DNA of 64,000 bases from RPQJ01 sp963726665. Lineage in GTDB: Bacteria > Pseudomonadota > Gammaproteobacteria > Steroidobacterales > Steroidobacteraceae. The stretch lies in assembly GCA_963726665.1 (NCBI GenBank), contig CAVSDW010000002.1, positions 62,001 to 126,000 on the forward strand. The letters run 5' to 3'. The notes beneath the pieces are model-generated. The model was not told where the DNA came from, did not search any database, and saw only the letters and a list, made by a program, of their open reading frames with translations. Below, in pieces: positions 1 to 9,246 of the stretch. Position 1 is the first letter of the stretch. The number at the start of each line of letters is the position of its first letter. A program made the translations under genes and the position numbers.

Positions 1-389
1 ACGGGCAGCAGGCTGCCGGGTCGGCAGTAAGCAGAAAGCGTCCGCGCGCCGTGCACGTGCTCGGTGACCACGTAGCGCCGGCCCTCTTCCTCGCCGGCGT
101 CGAAGATCGGCACGATGTTCGGGTGCTGCAGCTTCCCGACCATGTGCGCCTCGCCGAGGAACATGCGGCGCGCGTTGCGCGACTCGGCGTCGTCGGCGGT
201 GGTTGCGTGGTAGAACTTGATCGCAACGTCGCGTCCGTAGAACGGGTCGTGCGACAGGAACACCGTTCCCGTGCTGCCGCGCCCGACTTCGTGGACGACG
301 TAGTACTTGCCTATGCGTTCCGGCACCGACGGAAGCGGCGCCAGGATCGGCTGGGTCTGCGTCCCTGCGAGCGCGTGTTGGTTTGCCAT
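1..389 (-). CDS. Serine/threonine protein kinase, N-terminal part (cut by window edge)
   Basis: The minus strand from an ATG at 389 reads open to the window edge, giving the first 129 residues of a eukaryotic-type Ser/Thr kinase. Visible are the glycine-rich loop GRGSTGTVF near residues 36-44, the ATP-anchoring lysine in DVAIKFY, the helix-C glutamate in FLGEAHMV, and the HPNIVPIFDAG stretch typical of kinase subdomain IV. The catalytic HRD and DFG motifs lie outside the window, so activity cannot be judged. About 25 residues precede the kinase fold, with no signal peptide. It lies 128 bp downstream of thiL on the same strand and may be a separate unit. Family assignment is confident; substrate and role are unknown. 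Confidence 0.85.
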   Translation of the reverse strand, partial: MANQHALAGTQTQPILAPLPSVPERIGKYYVVHEVGRGSTGTVFLSHDPFYGRDVAIKFYHATTADDAESRNARRMFLGEAHMVGKLQHPNIVPIFDAGEEEGRRYVVTEHVHGARTLSAYCRPGSLLP

Positions 390-517
390 TATTCTTTGCG
401 GACGTGCATCCGAATGAGGCCGGCTTGCCGGTTATGTTGCACGGAAGGATAGTGGCCGGACCGCCACGATTCCGTGACCCACCTCGCGGATACGGGGCAA
501 CCCCGCCCGGCCGCCCG

Positions 518-1472
518 TCAGGCGAAGTGGTCGTAGCCCCGCCCGGCCACGACCACCGCCAGGCCGTCCCGCTCGCAGCGGACGCCGCGCCCCTCCTCGA
601 TGTCGCCGATGCGGGTGACCGCGCACACCCGGCCGAGCTCGGCCTCGAGTCGCGCGGCCTCGGCGGCCGGCAGCGTGAAGAGCAATTCATAGTCGTCGCC
701 GCCCGTGAGCACCAGGTGCTCGCAGTCCTCTCGGCCGCGTGCGACCGCCAGCCGTTCCGACACGGGCAGCGCGTCGAGGTCGAGCCTCGCGCCGACGCCA
801 CTTGCGGCGCAGAGCTTGCCGAGGTCGCCGAGCAGGCCGTCGGACACGTCCATGGCGGCACTCGCCCGGCCGCGCAGCGCACGGCCGAGTTCGAGCCGTG
901 GCGTGGCGTAGAGATGCCTGAGTATCAGCGGGTCGGCGGAATCCACCGACGCCGCCCGCGCGCAGCGCCTCGAGGCCCGCCGCCGCCTCGCCCGGCGTAC
1001 CGGACACGTACAGCACGTCGCCCGCCCGCGCGCCCGAACGCCTGAGCGCGAGCGCGGGATCTACGTAGCCGAGAACCTGGACCGTGACCACGAGCGGCCC
1101 GCGCACCGTGTCGCCGCCGACGAGCTCGACGCCGTGCGCGTCCGCGAGCGTGTTGAAACCGAGGGCGAACTCGCCCAGCCAGTCCTCCCGCACCTCGGGC
1201 AGTGACAGCGACAGCAGCGCCCAGGCGGGCTCGGCCCCCATCGCCGCGACATCGCTCAGGTTGACCGCGAGCGCCTGGTGCCCGACGGAGCGACCGGGCG
1301 CCCCCACGAGGAAGTGCCTGCCTTCGACCAGCGTGTCGGTCGCCGCGACGAGCGCAAGCCCCGCGGGCACCTCGAGCAGTGCCGCATCGTCGCCCACGCC
1401 GAGCAGCACGTCGCGCCGCTTTGAAGCGCGCGTGAAGAATCGCTCGATGATTGCGAATTCGCCGAGCGCCAC
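518..1472 (-). CDS. thiL: Thiamine-monophosphate kinase ThiL (one apparent frameshift)
   Basis: ThiL phosphorylates thiamine monophosphate to thiamine diphosphate, the last step of the cofactor pathway, in the cytosol. The first frame starts MALGEFAIIERFF and carries the GVGDDAAL and GGDTVRGPL motifs. The second frame carries AAMDVSDGLLGDLG and LTGGDDYELLFT, which are conserved ATP/Mg-binding parts of the family. The frames join if one base is removed near 947 (coding-strand GTCGGTGG), giving about 317 residues, the usual length. The start lies 12 bases after the nusB stop, so it ends the rib-nusB-thiL operon. The break sits in a variable stretch and resembles the other single-base indels in this window, so I favour sequence error over a true pseudogene. 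Confidence 0.88.
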
Positions 1473-1484
1473 GGCGCTCTCCGC

Positions 1485-1946
1485 TCAGGCTCGCGCGCGG
1501 GCCGCCGCTGCCTGTTCGTCGGCGCGCAGCGTGCGCGCCGCGCGGTCCAGCACGGCGTTGACGAACTTGTGCCCGTCCGTGGCGCCGAATCGCTTGGCGA
1601 GGTCCACGCCCTCGTTGATGACCACCCTGAACGGCACCTCGAGCTGGTCACGCAACTCGTAGACGCCGATGAGGAGCACCGCATGCTCGACCGGATCGAG
1701 CTGCGCCACGGGCCGGTCGAGAAGCGACCCGAGCGCCTCGTCGAGCGCCTCGCGCGCCCCGGTCGTGCCGGTGAGCAGCGCCTCGAAGTATTCGCGGTCG
1801 GCGTCGCCGAATCCTTCCTCGGCGGCATACTGGTTACGCAGCTCCGCGCACGACTGCCCCGTGAGCTGCAACTGGTAGAGCGCCTGCATCGCGAACTTGC
1901 GCGACAGGCTCCGCGCCCGCGAAATCCGGTCGGGGCGTTTCGACAC
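1485..1946 (-). CDS. nusB: Transcription antitermination factor NusB
   Basis: NusB binds boxA RNA with NusE (S10) and supports antitermination of rRNA operons. The 153-residue product matches the family length. It has an arginine-rich N-terminus (RISRARSLSRKFAMQALY), the conserved middle LDPVEHAVLLIGVYELRD, and VINEGVDLAKRFGATDGH near the C-terminus. The chosen start is GTG at 1946, two bases after the ribH stop codon. The upstream extension of the frame runs through ribH coding sequence and has no homology-like content. Lying between ribH and thiL, it occupies its usual place in gammaproteobacterial riboflavin operons. The C-terminal alanine/arginine-rich tail is family-variable. Confidence 0.93.
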   Translation of the reverse strand: MSKRPDRISRARSLSRKFAMQALYQLQLTGQSCAELRNQYAAEEGFGDADREYFEALLTGTTGAREALDEALGSLLDRPVAQLDPVEHAVLLIGVYELRDQLEVPFRVVINEGVDLAKRFGATDGHKFVNAVLDRAARTLRADEQAAAARARA

Positions 1947-1948
1947 GG

Positions 1949-2425
1949 TCAGACGTCCAGCCGGCGCAGGAGGTTGGCCAGTTCGAGGGCGCAGAGCGCC
2001 GCATCGGCGCCCTTGTTGCCGGCCTTGGTGCCGGAGCGCTCGATGGCCTGCTCGATGGTGTCGGTCGTGAGCACGCCGAACGCCACCGGCACGCCGGTCT
2101 CGAGCGACGCACGGGCAAGGCCTGCCGCGCACTGACCCGCCACGTGGTCGAAGTGCGGGGTGGCACCACGGATCACGGCGCCGAGCGCGATGATCGCGTC
2201 GCAGCGCTTGCTCGCCGCAATCTTCTGGACGACCAGGGGCAGGTCGAAGGCCCCGGGGACGCGGATGAGCTCTATCTGCTTCTCGGCCGCGCCGTGGCGC
2301 ACCAGCGTGTCCACCGCGCCGCGGATCAGCGAATCCACGATCATGTCGTTGAAGCGCGCCGCCACGATCGCGAAGCGCAGGTCGCGCGCGATCAGGTCGC
2401 CGTTGATGCTGCGAATGTTGTCCAT
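1949..2425 (-). CDS. ribH: 6,7-dimethyl-8-ribityllumazine synthase RibH
   Basis: RibH condenses 5-amino-6-ribitylaminouracil with 3,4-dihydroxy-2-butanone 4-phosphate to give lumazine, the penultimate step of riboflavin synthesis, usually as an icosahedral or pentameric assembly. The 158-residue protein shows the substrate-binding ARFND motif near residue 24, VPGAFDLP, GAVIRGATPHFDHV with the catalytic histidine, and FGVLTTDTIEQA. The start is ATG at 2425, nine bases after the ribBA stop, and nusB follows two bases after its stop, so translation is likely coupled. The protein is complete with no unusual residues seen. Confidence 0.96.
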   Translation of the reverse strand: MDNIRSINGDLIARDLRFAIVAARFNDMIVDSLIRGAVDTLVRHGAAEKQIELIRVPGAFDLPLVVQKIAASKRCDAIIALGAVIRGATPHFDHVAGQCAAGLARASLETGVPVAFGVLTTDTIEQAIERSGTKAGNKGADAALCALELANLLRRLDV

Positions 2426-2434
2426 GCTCGTTCC

Positions 2435-3544
2435 TCAGCCGCCCTCGTCCACGTACTCGACCACCTCGAGCCCGAAGGCCGACAGGCCGTGCATCTGCTT
2501 CGGCGCAGAGAGCACACGCATGCGCACCACGCCCAGGTCCTGGAGTATCTGCGCGCCGATGCCGTAGGTGCGCAGCACCTGCGCTCCCCGGGCCTTGGGG
2601 TTGTGCGCGGCCCGCCCGCCCGTGCGGACCGCCTCCGCGATTTCGAGCGGGCTCTCGTGCGGACGGAGCAGCACGATGACGCCCGATCCCTCCCGTGCGA
2701 TGCGCTCCATGGCGCTGCGCAGGCTCCAGCTGCGGTCGCGCTCGTGCGCACCGACGAGGTCGCGCACGGTGTCCTTCAGGTGCACGCGAACCAGCGGCGC
2801 CTCGGTACCCAGCAGCGATCCCCGCACCAGCGCGAGGTGCACGGTGCCGTTCACGTGGTCCTCGTAGCAGCAGAGCCTGAAGGGACCGAAGTCCGTCTCA
2901 ATATCGCGCTCCGCGATGCGCTCGACGGAGCGCTCCTTCTCGAGGCGGTAGCGGATGAGGTCCGCGATCGTGCCCATCTTGATGCCGTGCTGGCGCGCGA
3001 ACTCCTCGAGCTGCGGGCGGCGGGCCATGGTGCCGTCTTCGTTCAGGATCTCGACGATCACCGCGGCGGGCTCGAGCCCGGAGAGCCGCACGAGGTCGCA
3101 ACCCGCCTCGGTGTGGCCGGCGCGGGTCAGCACGCCGCCCGGCTGCGCCATCAGCGGGAAGATGTGCCCCGGCTGGCGCAGGTGATCGGGACGTGCGTCC
3201 GGGGCCACCGCCGTGCGGATGGTGTGCGCGCGGTCGTAGGCCGAGATGCCGGTGGTCACGCCTTCGGCGGCCTCGATCGAGAGCGTGAAGTTCGTGTTCT
3301 GGTCGGCGTCGGTCTCGCTGACCATGAGCGGGAGGCGCAGCTGGCGGCAACGATCACGGGTCAGCGTGAGGCAGATCAGCCCGCGCCCGTACCGGGCCAT
3401 GAAGTTCACGTCCTCAGGCCGCACCTTCGTTGCAGCCATGACGAGGTCGCCCTCGTTCTCACGGTCCTCGTCGTCCATCAGGACGACCATTCGGCCGCGG
3501 CTGATGTCTTCCAGGATCTCGTCGATGGTATTCAACGAACTCAT
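2435..3544 (-). CDS. ribBA: RibBA-type protein: active-looking RibB domain, degenerate RibA domain
   Basis: The N-terminal domain (about residues 1-200) is 3,4-dihydroxy-2-butanone-4-phosphate synthase, which converts ribulose 5-phosphate. It has the metal and substrate signature DDEDRENEGD near residue 25 and RAGHTEAGCDLVRL near 140. The C-terminal 165 residues align with GTP cyclohydrolase II in outline. Where RibA normally carries three zinc-binding cysteines after VRVH, this protein reads VRVHLKDTVRDLV and lacks them, and the usual arginine-rich catalytic segment is not recognisable. It is probably functional only as RibB, with a true RibA elsewhere. Length is 369 residues. It follows ribE after a 110-base gap that is A/T-rich next to the start codon. 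Confidence 0.92.
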   Translation of the reverse strand: MSSLNTIDEILEDISRGRMVVLMDDEDRENEGDLVMAATKVRPEDVNFMARYGRGLICLTLTRDRCRQLRLPLMVSETDADQNTNFTLSIEAAEGVTTGISAYDRAHTIRTAVAPDARPDHLRQPGHIFPLMAQPGGVLTRAGHTEAGCDLVRLSGLEPAAVIVEILNEDGTMARRPQLEEFARQHGIKMGTIADLIRYRLEKERSVERIAERDIETDFGPFRLCCYEDHVNGTVHLALVRGSLLGTEAPLVRVHLKDTVRDLVGAHERDRSWSLRSAMERIAREGSGVIVLLRPHESPLEIAEAVRTGGRAAHNPKARGAQVLRTYGIGAQILQDLGVVRMRVLSAPKQMHGLSAFGLEVVEYVDEGG

Positions 3545-3645
3545 TCAAAAAGAACCGTAACTAATTGTTTTATTTACGAGTGTCGGCCGCCCATGGCGGC
3601 GCACCCTGACCGGGGACGCAAGTGTAGCAGGCGACCGGGGGGCGC

Positions 3646-3666
3646 GCCGGCCGCTCAGCGGCCGGC
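3646..3666 (-). other. Perfect hairpin around the ribE stop codon
   Basis: Two 9-base arms (GCCGGCCGC and GCGGCCGGC) flank a three-base loop that is exactly the TGA stop of ribE. No T-tract follows on the minus strand, so it is not a classical intrinsic terminator. It could stabilise the 3' end of an upstream transcript segment or slow transcription ahead of ribBA. The structure is visible; the role is inference. Confidence 0.5.
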
Positions 3667-4251
3667 CTCCAGCATCCGCTCCAGGTACCGGGCGATGATG
3701 TCCACCTCCAGGTTCACGGCAGTCCCGGGCTGGCAATCGGCCAGGGTCGTCAGTTCCAGGGTGTGCGGCACGAGGTTCACGTCGAATCGGCGGCCCTGCA
3801 CGCCATTCACGGTCAGGCTCACCCCGTCCACGCAGACCGAGCCCTTGCGCGCCACGTAACGCGCGAGCTCTTCTGGAACCTCGAACTCCATTCGCACCGA
3901 GCGGGCGTCATCGTGCCGCGACACGACCCGGCCCACCCCGTCGACGTGCCCCGTGACGTAGTGGCCGCCGAGTGCCTGCCCGGCCGTGAGCGCCTTCTCG
4001 ATGTTGACCCGTGTCCCGGCCGCCGCCGCGCCCAGCGTCGTGAGCGCAAGGGTCTCGCGCGAGACGTCCGCTGCAAAGGCGTGATGCTCGAGCTGCGTGG
4101 CGGTCAGGCAGGCGCCGCCCACCGCGATGCTGCCGCCAACCTGGATTTCGTCGAGCGGAACGGGGCCAGTCTCGACCCAGAGCGTGACGTCGCCGCCGCG
4201 TGGTTCGACCGCGCGGATGCGGCCGACACCCTGCACGATGCCCGTGAACAT
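3655..4251 (-). CDS. ribE: Riboflavin synthase alpha chain RibE
   Basis: RibE dismutates two lumazine molecules to riboflavin and the ribitylaminouracil that RibH re-uses. The 198-residue product has two homologous lumazine-binding barrels. The first opens with the invariant MFTGIVQGVGRI and contains GGACLTATQLEHHAFAADV. The second contains GHYVTGHVDGVGRV and KGSVCVDGVSLTVNGV. The start codon overlaps the ribD stop (TGATG), indicating translational coupling. A longer reading in this frame begins upstream inside ribD and is rejected because homology starts at MFTGIV. The C-terminus reaches the family's NLEVDIIARYLER helix, so the gene is complete. Confidence 0.96.
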   Translation of the reverse strand: MFTGIVQGVGRIRAVEPRGGDVTLWVETGPVPLDEIQVGGSIAVGGACLTATQLEHHAFAADVSRETLALTTLGAAAAGTRVNIEKALTAGQALGGHYVTGHVDGVGRVVSRHDDARSVRMEFEVPEELARYVARKGSVCVDGVSLTVNGVQGRRFDVNLVPHTLELTTLADCQPGTAVNLEVDIIARYLERMLEAGR

Positions 4252-5369
4252 CAGCTTTCCTCCCTGCGCCGCGGGCGCAGCGTCAATCGCAGGTCGTCGC
4301 CGATTCGCTCCACCCCGCGCCACTCGAATTCACAGCGGTCGCACATGCGCTCGAGCGCCGGCATGTTGAACAGGCTCCGCGCCGCCGATCCCAGCACGAC
4401 CGGCGCCATGTAGACCACGATTTCGTCCGCCAGCCCGGCGCGAAGGAATTCGCCTGCGAGCGTGGGGCCGGCCTCCACCAGAACTTCATTGCACTCGAGT
4501 GCCGCGAGCCGCGCCAGCACCGCTCCGAGGTCGAGCCCGCCCGCACCGGCCGCGACGCTCTCGACGGACGCGCCCGACTCGCGCAAGGGCGCGGCGAGCG
4601 GGGACCCCGCATCGCGCGTGAGTATCAGCGTCGGGCCCGCGACCGACAACACGTGTGCCGTCGGCGGCGTGCGCAGCTGCGTGTCGAGCACGACCCTGAG
4701 CGGGCGCCGCCCGCGCAGCTCGAAACGCGGGTCGCGCGCGGTGAGGAGCGGATCGTCTGCCACGACGGTCCCGCTGCCCGTGACGACCGCGGAGGCGCGT
4801 GCGCGCAGCCGCTGCACGTCCGCGCGCGCCGGCTCGCCCGTGATCCACTTGCTCGTTCCATTCGCAAGCGCGGTGCGTCCATCGAGGCTCGCGCCGAGCT
4901 TGAGCGTGACCCACGGACGTCCGCGCGCCATGCGACTTGCGAAGCCGCGGTTCAACTCCCCCGCCTCTTCCGCCATGAGTCCGACGACTGTCGGTATGCC
5001 CGCGGCCGCAAGGCGTGCGAGCCCGCCGCCATCCACCGCCGGGTTCGGATCGCGCATCGCGACGACGACGCGCGACACGCCGGCTGCGATGAGCGCATCC
5101 ACGCAGGGCGGCGTGCGGCCGTAATGCGAACAGGGCTCGAGCGTGACGTAGGCCGTGGCGCCCGCCGCCGCGGCACCCGCGTCCTGGAGCGCCGCGACCT
5201 CGGCATGCGCGCCGCCCGCGCGCGCATGGAATCCCTCGCCGACCGCCTGGCCCCAGCGCGCGAGCACGCAGCCGACGGCAGGGTTCGGCGGCGTCGAGTA
5301 CAGTCCCGACTCGGCAAGCTCCAGCGCACGCCGCATGAAGCGTCGGTCGTCGGCGGAAAAGTCGGTCAC
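4251..5369 (-). CDS. ribD: Bifunctional pyrimidine deaminase/reductase RibD
   Basis: RibD deaminates and then reduces the GTP-derived pyrimidine intermediate of riboflavin synthesis. The N-terminal deaminase domain (about residues 1-145) has the zinc-site HAEVAAL and the second zinc motif PCSHYGRTPPC. The C-terminal reductase domain has VTLKLGASLDGRTAL and ends in a Rossmann-like fold with EAGPTLAGEFLRAGLADEI. The GTG start at 5369 overlaps the nrdR stop (GTGA), which fixes the choice and gives 372 residues, the normal size. The frame stays open upstream through nrdR, but that part is antisense noise. It is followed with a one-base overlap by ribE. Confidence 0.95.
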   Translation of the reverse strand: MTDFSADDRRFMRRALELAESGLYSTPPNPAVGCVLARWGQAVGEGFHARAGGAHAEVAALQDAGAAAAGATAYVTLEPCSHYGRTPPCVDALIAAGVSRVVVAMRDPNPAVDGGGLARLAAAGIPTVVGLMAEEAGELNRGFASRMARGRPWVTLKLGASLDGRTALANGTSKWITGEPARADVQRLRARASAVVTGSGTVVADDPLLTARDPRFELRGRRPLRVVLDTQLRTPPTAHVLSVAGPTLILTRDAGSPLAAPLRESGASVESVAAGAGGLDLGAVLARLAALECNEVLVEAGPTLAGEFLRAGLADEIVVYMAPVVLGSAARSLFNMPALERMCDRCEFEWRGVERIGDDLRLTLRPRRREES

Positions 5370-5887
5370 TTCCCCTCGTCCTCCGGGTCGATCCCGGACC
5401 ACAGCCCGAGTTGCAGGTCCTCGACCGAGCGGGGCCGGCGGTGGCGCAGCCGCTCGATCTCCTCGTGGAACGCATCGACGTCCTGGAAGCTTCGGTAGAC
5501 CGAGGCGAAGCGCACGTAGGCCACCTCGTCCAGCCGGTGCAATTCGTCCATGACCAGCTCGCCCACCAGACGCGCCGGCACCTCGCGCTCGCCGAGCGTG
5601 CGGAGCTTGTGGCAGACGTGGTTCACCGCGGCGTCGATGGCCTCGCTCGACACCGGCCGCTTCTCGAGGGCCTTCAACATCCCCGAGCGCAGCTTCGCGT
5701 CGTCGAAAGGCTCGCGCGTCGCGTCGCTCTTCACGACTCGAGGCATCACGAGCTCCGCCGACTCGAAGGTCGTGAAGCGCTCTTCGCACTTCAGGCACTC
5801 GCGCCGCCGGCGCACCTGCTCGCCCTCGGCCGACAGGCGCGAGTCGATGACCTTGGTCTCTTCATGTCCGCAGAACGGGCAGTACAT
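5366..5887 (-). CDS. nrdR: Transcriptional repressor NrdR
   Basis: NrdR represses ribonucleotide reductase operons in response to ATP/dATP status. The N-terminal zinc ribbon has two CxxC pairs (CPFC near residue 3 and CLKC near residue 31) with the conserved KVIDSR between them. An ATP-cone follows (about residues 46-136), beginning VVKSDATREPFDDAKL. At 173 residues it is slightly longer than typical because of an acidic C-terminal tail. It sits 21 bases after glyA and overlaps ribD by four bases, the common gammaproteobacterial arrangement glyA-nrdR-ribD. Confidence 0.96.
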   Translation of the reverse strand: MYCPFCGHEETKVIDSRLSAEGEQVRRRRECLKCEERFTTFESAELVMPRVVKSDATREPFDDAKLRSGMLKALEKRPVSSEAIDAAVNHVCHKLRTLGEREVPARLVGELVMDELHRLDEVAYVRFASVYRSFQDVDAFHEEIERLRHRRPRSVEDLQLGLWSGIDPEDEGK

Positions 5888-5908
5888 GGCCGGTCCGCCA
5901 GCTCCTGC

Positions 5909-7162
5909 CTAGCCGTAGACCGGGTAGCGACGGCAGATCTCGAGCACGGACTTGCGTGTGCGGTCGATGACGCCCTCGTCGTTGACGTCGTCGAGCACGT
6001 CGGCGATCCAGCCCGACAGCTGCGTGACCTCGGCCTCGCGGAACCCGCGCGTCGTGACCGCAGGGGTGCCGATCCTGAGACCGCTGGTGACGAACGGCGA
6101 ACGCGGGTCGTTCGGCACGGTGTTCTTGTTGACCGTGATGTTGGCGCGGCCGAGCGCGGCATCCGCGTCCTTGCCGGTGACGCCCTTCTCGACCAGGTCC
6201 ACGAGGAACAGGTGGTTGTCGGTGCCGCCCGAGACGATGCTGTGGCCGCGAGCCACGAGCCCCGCCACCATCGCGCGCGCGTTCGACACGACCTGCCTCT
6301 GGTAGCCCACGAACTCGGGCTGCAGCGCCTCGAGAAACGCCACCGCCTTCGCGGCGATCACGTGCATCAGCGGACCGCCCTGCGTACCAGGGAATATCAG
6401 GGAATTCATCTTCTTCGCGATCTCCTCGTTCTCGCGGGCGAGGATGAGGCCGCCGCGCGGGCCCCGCAGCGTCTTGTGCGTCGTGGTGGTCACCACGTCG
6501 GCGTGCGGCAGGGGGCTCGGGTAGACGCCCGCGGCCACGAGACCAGCGACGTGAGCCATGTCCACCAGGAAGTAGGCGCCCACGGCGTCCGCGATGGCGC
6601 GGAACCTGGCCCAGTCGACGATGCGCGAATACGCCGAGAAGCCCGCGATCACCAGCTTCGGCTTGTGCTCGTGGGCAAGGCGCTCGACCTGCGCGTAATC
6701 GATCTCGCCGGTCGCGGGGTCGATGCCGTACTGCACGGCGTTGAAAATCTTCCCGGAGAAGTTGACCTTGGCGCCGTGCGTGAGGTGGCCGCCGTGGTCG
6801 AGGCTCATGCCGAGGATCGTGTCGCCCGGCTTGATCAGCGCGAGGTAGGCCGCGACGTTGGCCTGCGACCCGGAGTGCGGCTGCACGTTGGCGTAGGCCG
6901 CACCGAAGAGCTTCTTCGCGCGGTCGATGGCCAGCTGCTCCGCCACGTCCACGTATTCGCAGCCACCGTAGTAGCGCTTGCCGGGGTAACCCTCGGCATA
7001 CTTGTTGGTGAGCACCGAGCCCTGGGCTTCGAGGACCCGCGGACTCGCGTAGTTCTCGGAGGCGATGAGCTCGATGTGCTCTTCCTGGCGGACGCGCTCG
7101 TGGTCGAGGGCGGCCGCGAGTTCGGGGTCGAACCCGGCGATCTTCATGCTGGCGGGGAACAT
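5909..7162 (-). CDS. glyA: Serine hydroxymethyltransferase GlyA
   Basis: GlyA interconverts serine and glycine with tetrahydrofolate, supplying one-carbon units. It is a PLP enzyme: the lysine of DVVTTTTHKTLRGPRGG forms the Schiff base, and IELIASENY, EGYPGKRYYGG and HSGSQAN are clear family signatures. The start MFPASMKIAGFDPEL at 7162 gives 417 residues, the same length as the E. coli enzyme. A longer reading to 7234 has no conserved content. An internal ATG at 7147 is a weaker alternative. It heads the glyA-nrdR-rib operon. No glycine riboswitch is recognisable in the upstream 388 bases. Confidence 0.97.
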   Translation of the reverse strand: MFPASMKIAGFDPELAAALDHERVRQEEHIELIASENYASPRVLEAQGSVLTNKYAEGYPGKRYYGGCEYVDVAEQLAIDRAKKLFGAAYANVQPHSGSQANVAAYLALIKPGDTILGMSLDHGGHLTHGAKVNFSGKIFNAVQYGIDPATGEIDYAQVERLAHEHKPKLVIAGFSAYSRIVDWARFRAIADAVGAYFLVDMAHVAGLVAAGVYPSPLPHADVVTTTTHKTLRGPRGGLILARENEEIAKKMNSLIFPGTQGGPLMHVIAAKAVAFLEALQPEFVGYQRQVVSNARAMVAGLVARGHSIVSGGTDNHLFLVDLVEKGVTGKDADAALGRANITVNKNTVPNDPRSPFVTSGLRIGTPAVTTRGFREAEVTQLSGWIADVLDDVNDEGVIDRTRKSVLEICRRYPVYG

Positions 7163-7550
7163 GGGCACTCCACGGTCGGTAACGCGTAATTGTAGCCGGT
7201 TGCGGTCGCGGGCTCCCGGCACGGCACCGATCACATGCCGTCAACGGTCGAGCGCACCCTGCGGCCAGACCTGTTCCCGCGTTGGCCAGGGGTCGAGGAA
7301 CGCGGGAGTCCGGGGACGCCATAAACCCGTCCATGGGGGCTCGTACCCTAAAGGGCATGAACGCGCGGCTCCAGGGATGGATTCACGCCGTCCCCGACAG
7401 GGCGACCGGAATGCCGGCACCCGAGCTACGAGGACCGCCCAGACTCGCCCGTGCCCACGTACGGCGCCGAGCCGCCGCCCGCCCGTGGCGCGCCGGCCGC
7501 CGAGGCCGCATAATCGCGGCCCTTTTTCCGCCCCAGCCGACCCCGGACCC
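7163..7550. other. Intergenic region between divergent glyA and ettA
   Basis: These 388 bases must hold the promoters for both neighbours. A short hairpin with arms TCCCGCGTT/AACGCGGGA lies near 7275-7307, and the palindromic repeat element at 7312-7394 fills the middle. I see no convincing gene, tRNA or riboswitch. A -10-like TAATCG lies near 7511 upstream of ettA, but without a matching -35 I do not call a promoter. Confidence 0.6.
7312..7394. repeat. Palindromic intergenic repeat, copy A
   Basis: Imperfect inverted arms at about 7312-7336 and 7371-7394 enclose the sequence TCGTACCCTAAAGGGCAT at 7341-7358. The same loop sequence and the flanking core (consensus AAACCC.TCC.TGGGGGCTC) recur at 12287-12322, and the core appears inverted at 12485-12511. 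This is a REP/BIME-like dispersed palindrome; transposase-linked mobilisation is possible but not shown here. Confidence 0.8.
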
Positions 7551-9218
<1,668 letters not shown>

Positions 9219-9246
9219 AGCGGGTACACTCGCGCGGGGGACCCTC

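Noticed and set aside
518..946. Second short independent gene overlapping thiL
   Set aside because: It is the C-terminal half of ThiL in a shifted frame, with GGDDYELLFT in the right order.
3545..3654. FMN riboswitch upstream of ribBA
   Set aside because: The gap is only 110 bases and I could not find the conserved FMN-element helices; the A/T-rich stretch near the start codon is too short.
7163..7311. Glycine riboswitch upstream of glyA
   Set aside because: No paired glycine-aptamer motifs are recognisable; the region is mostly GC-rich filler before the palindromic repeat.
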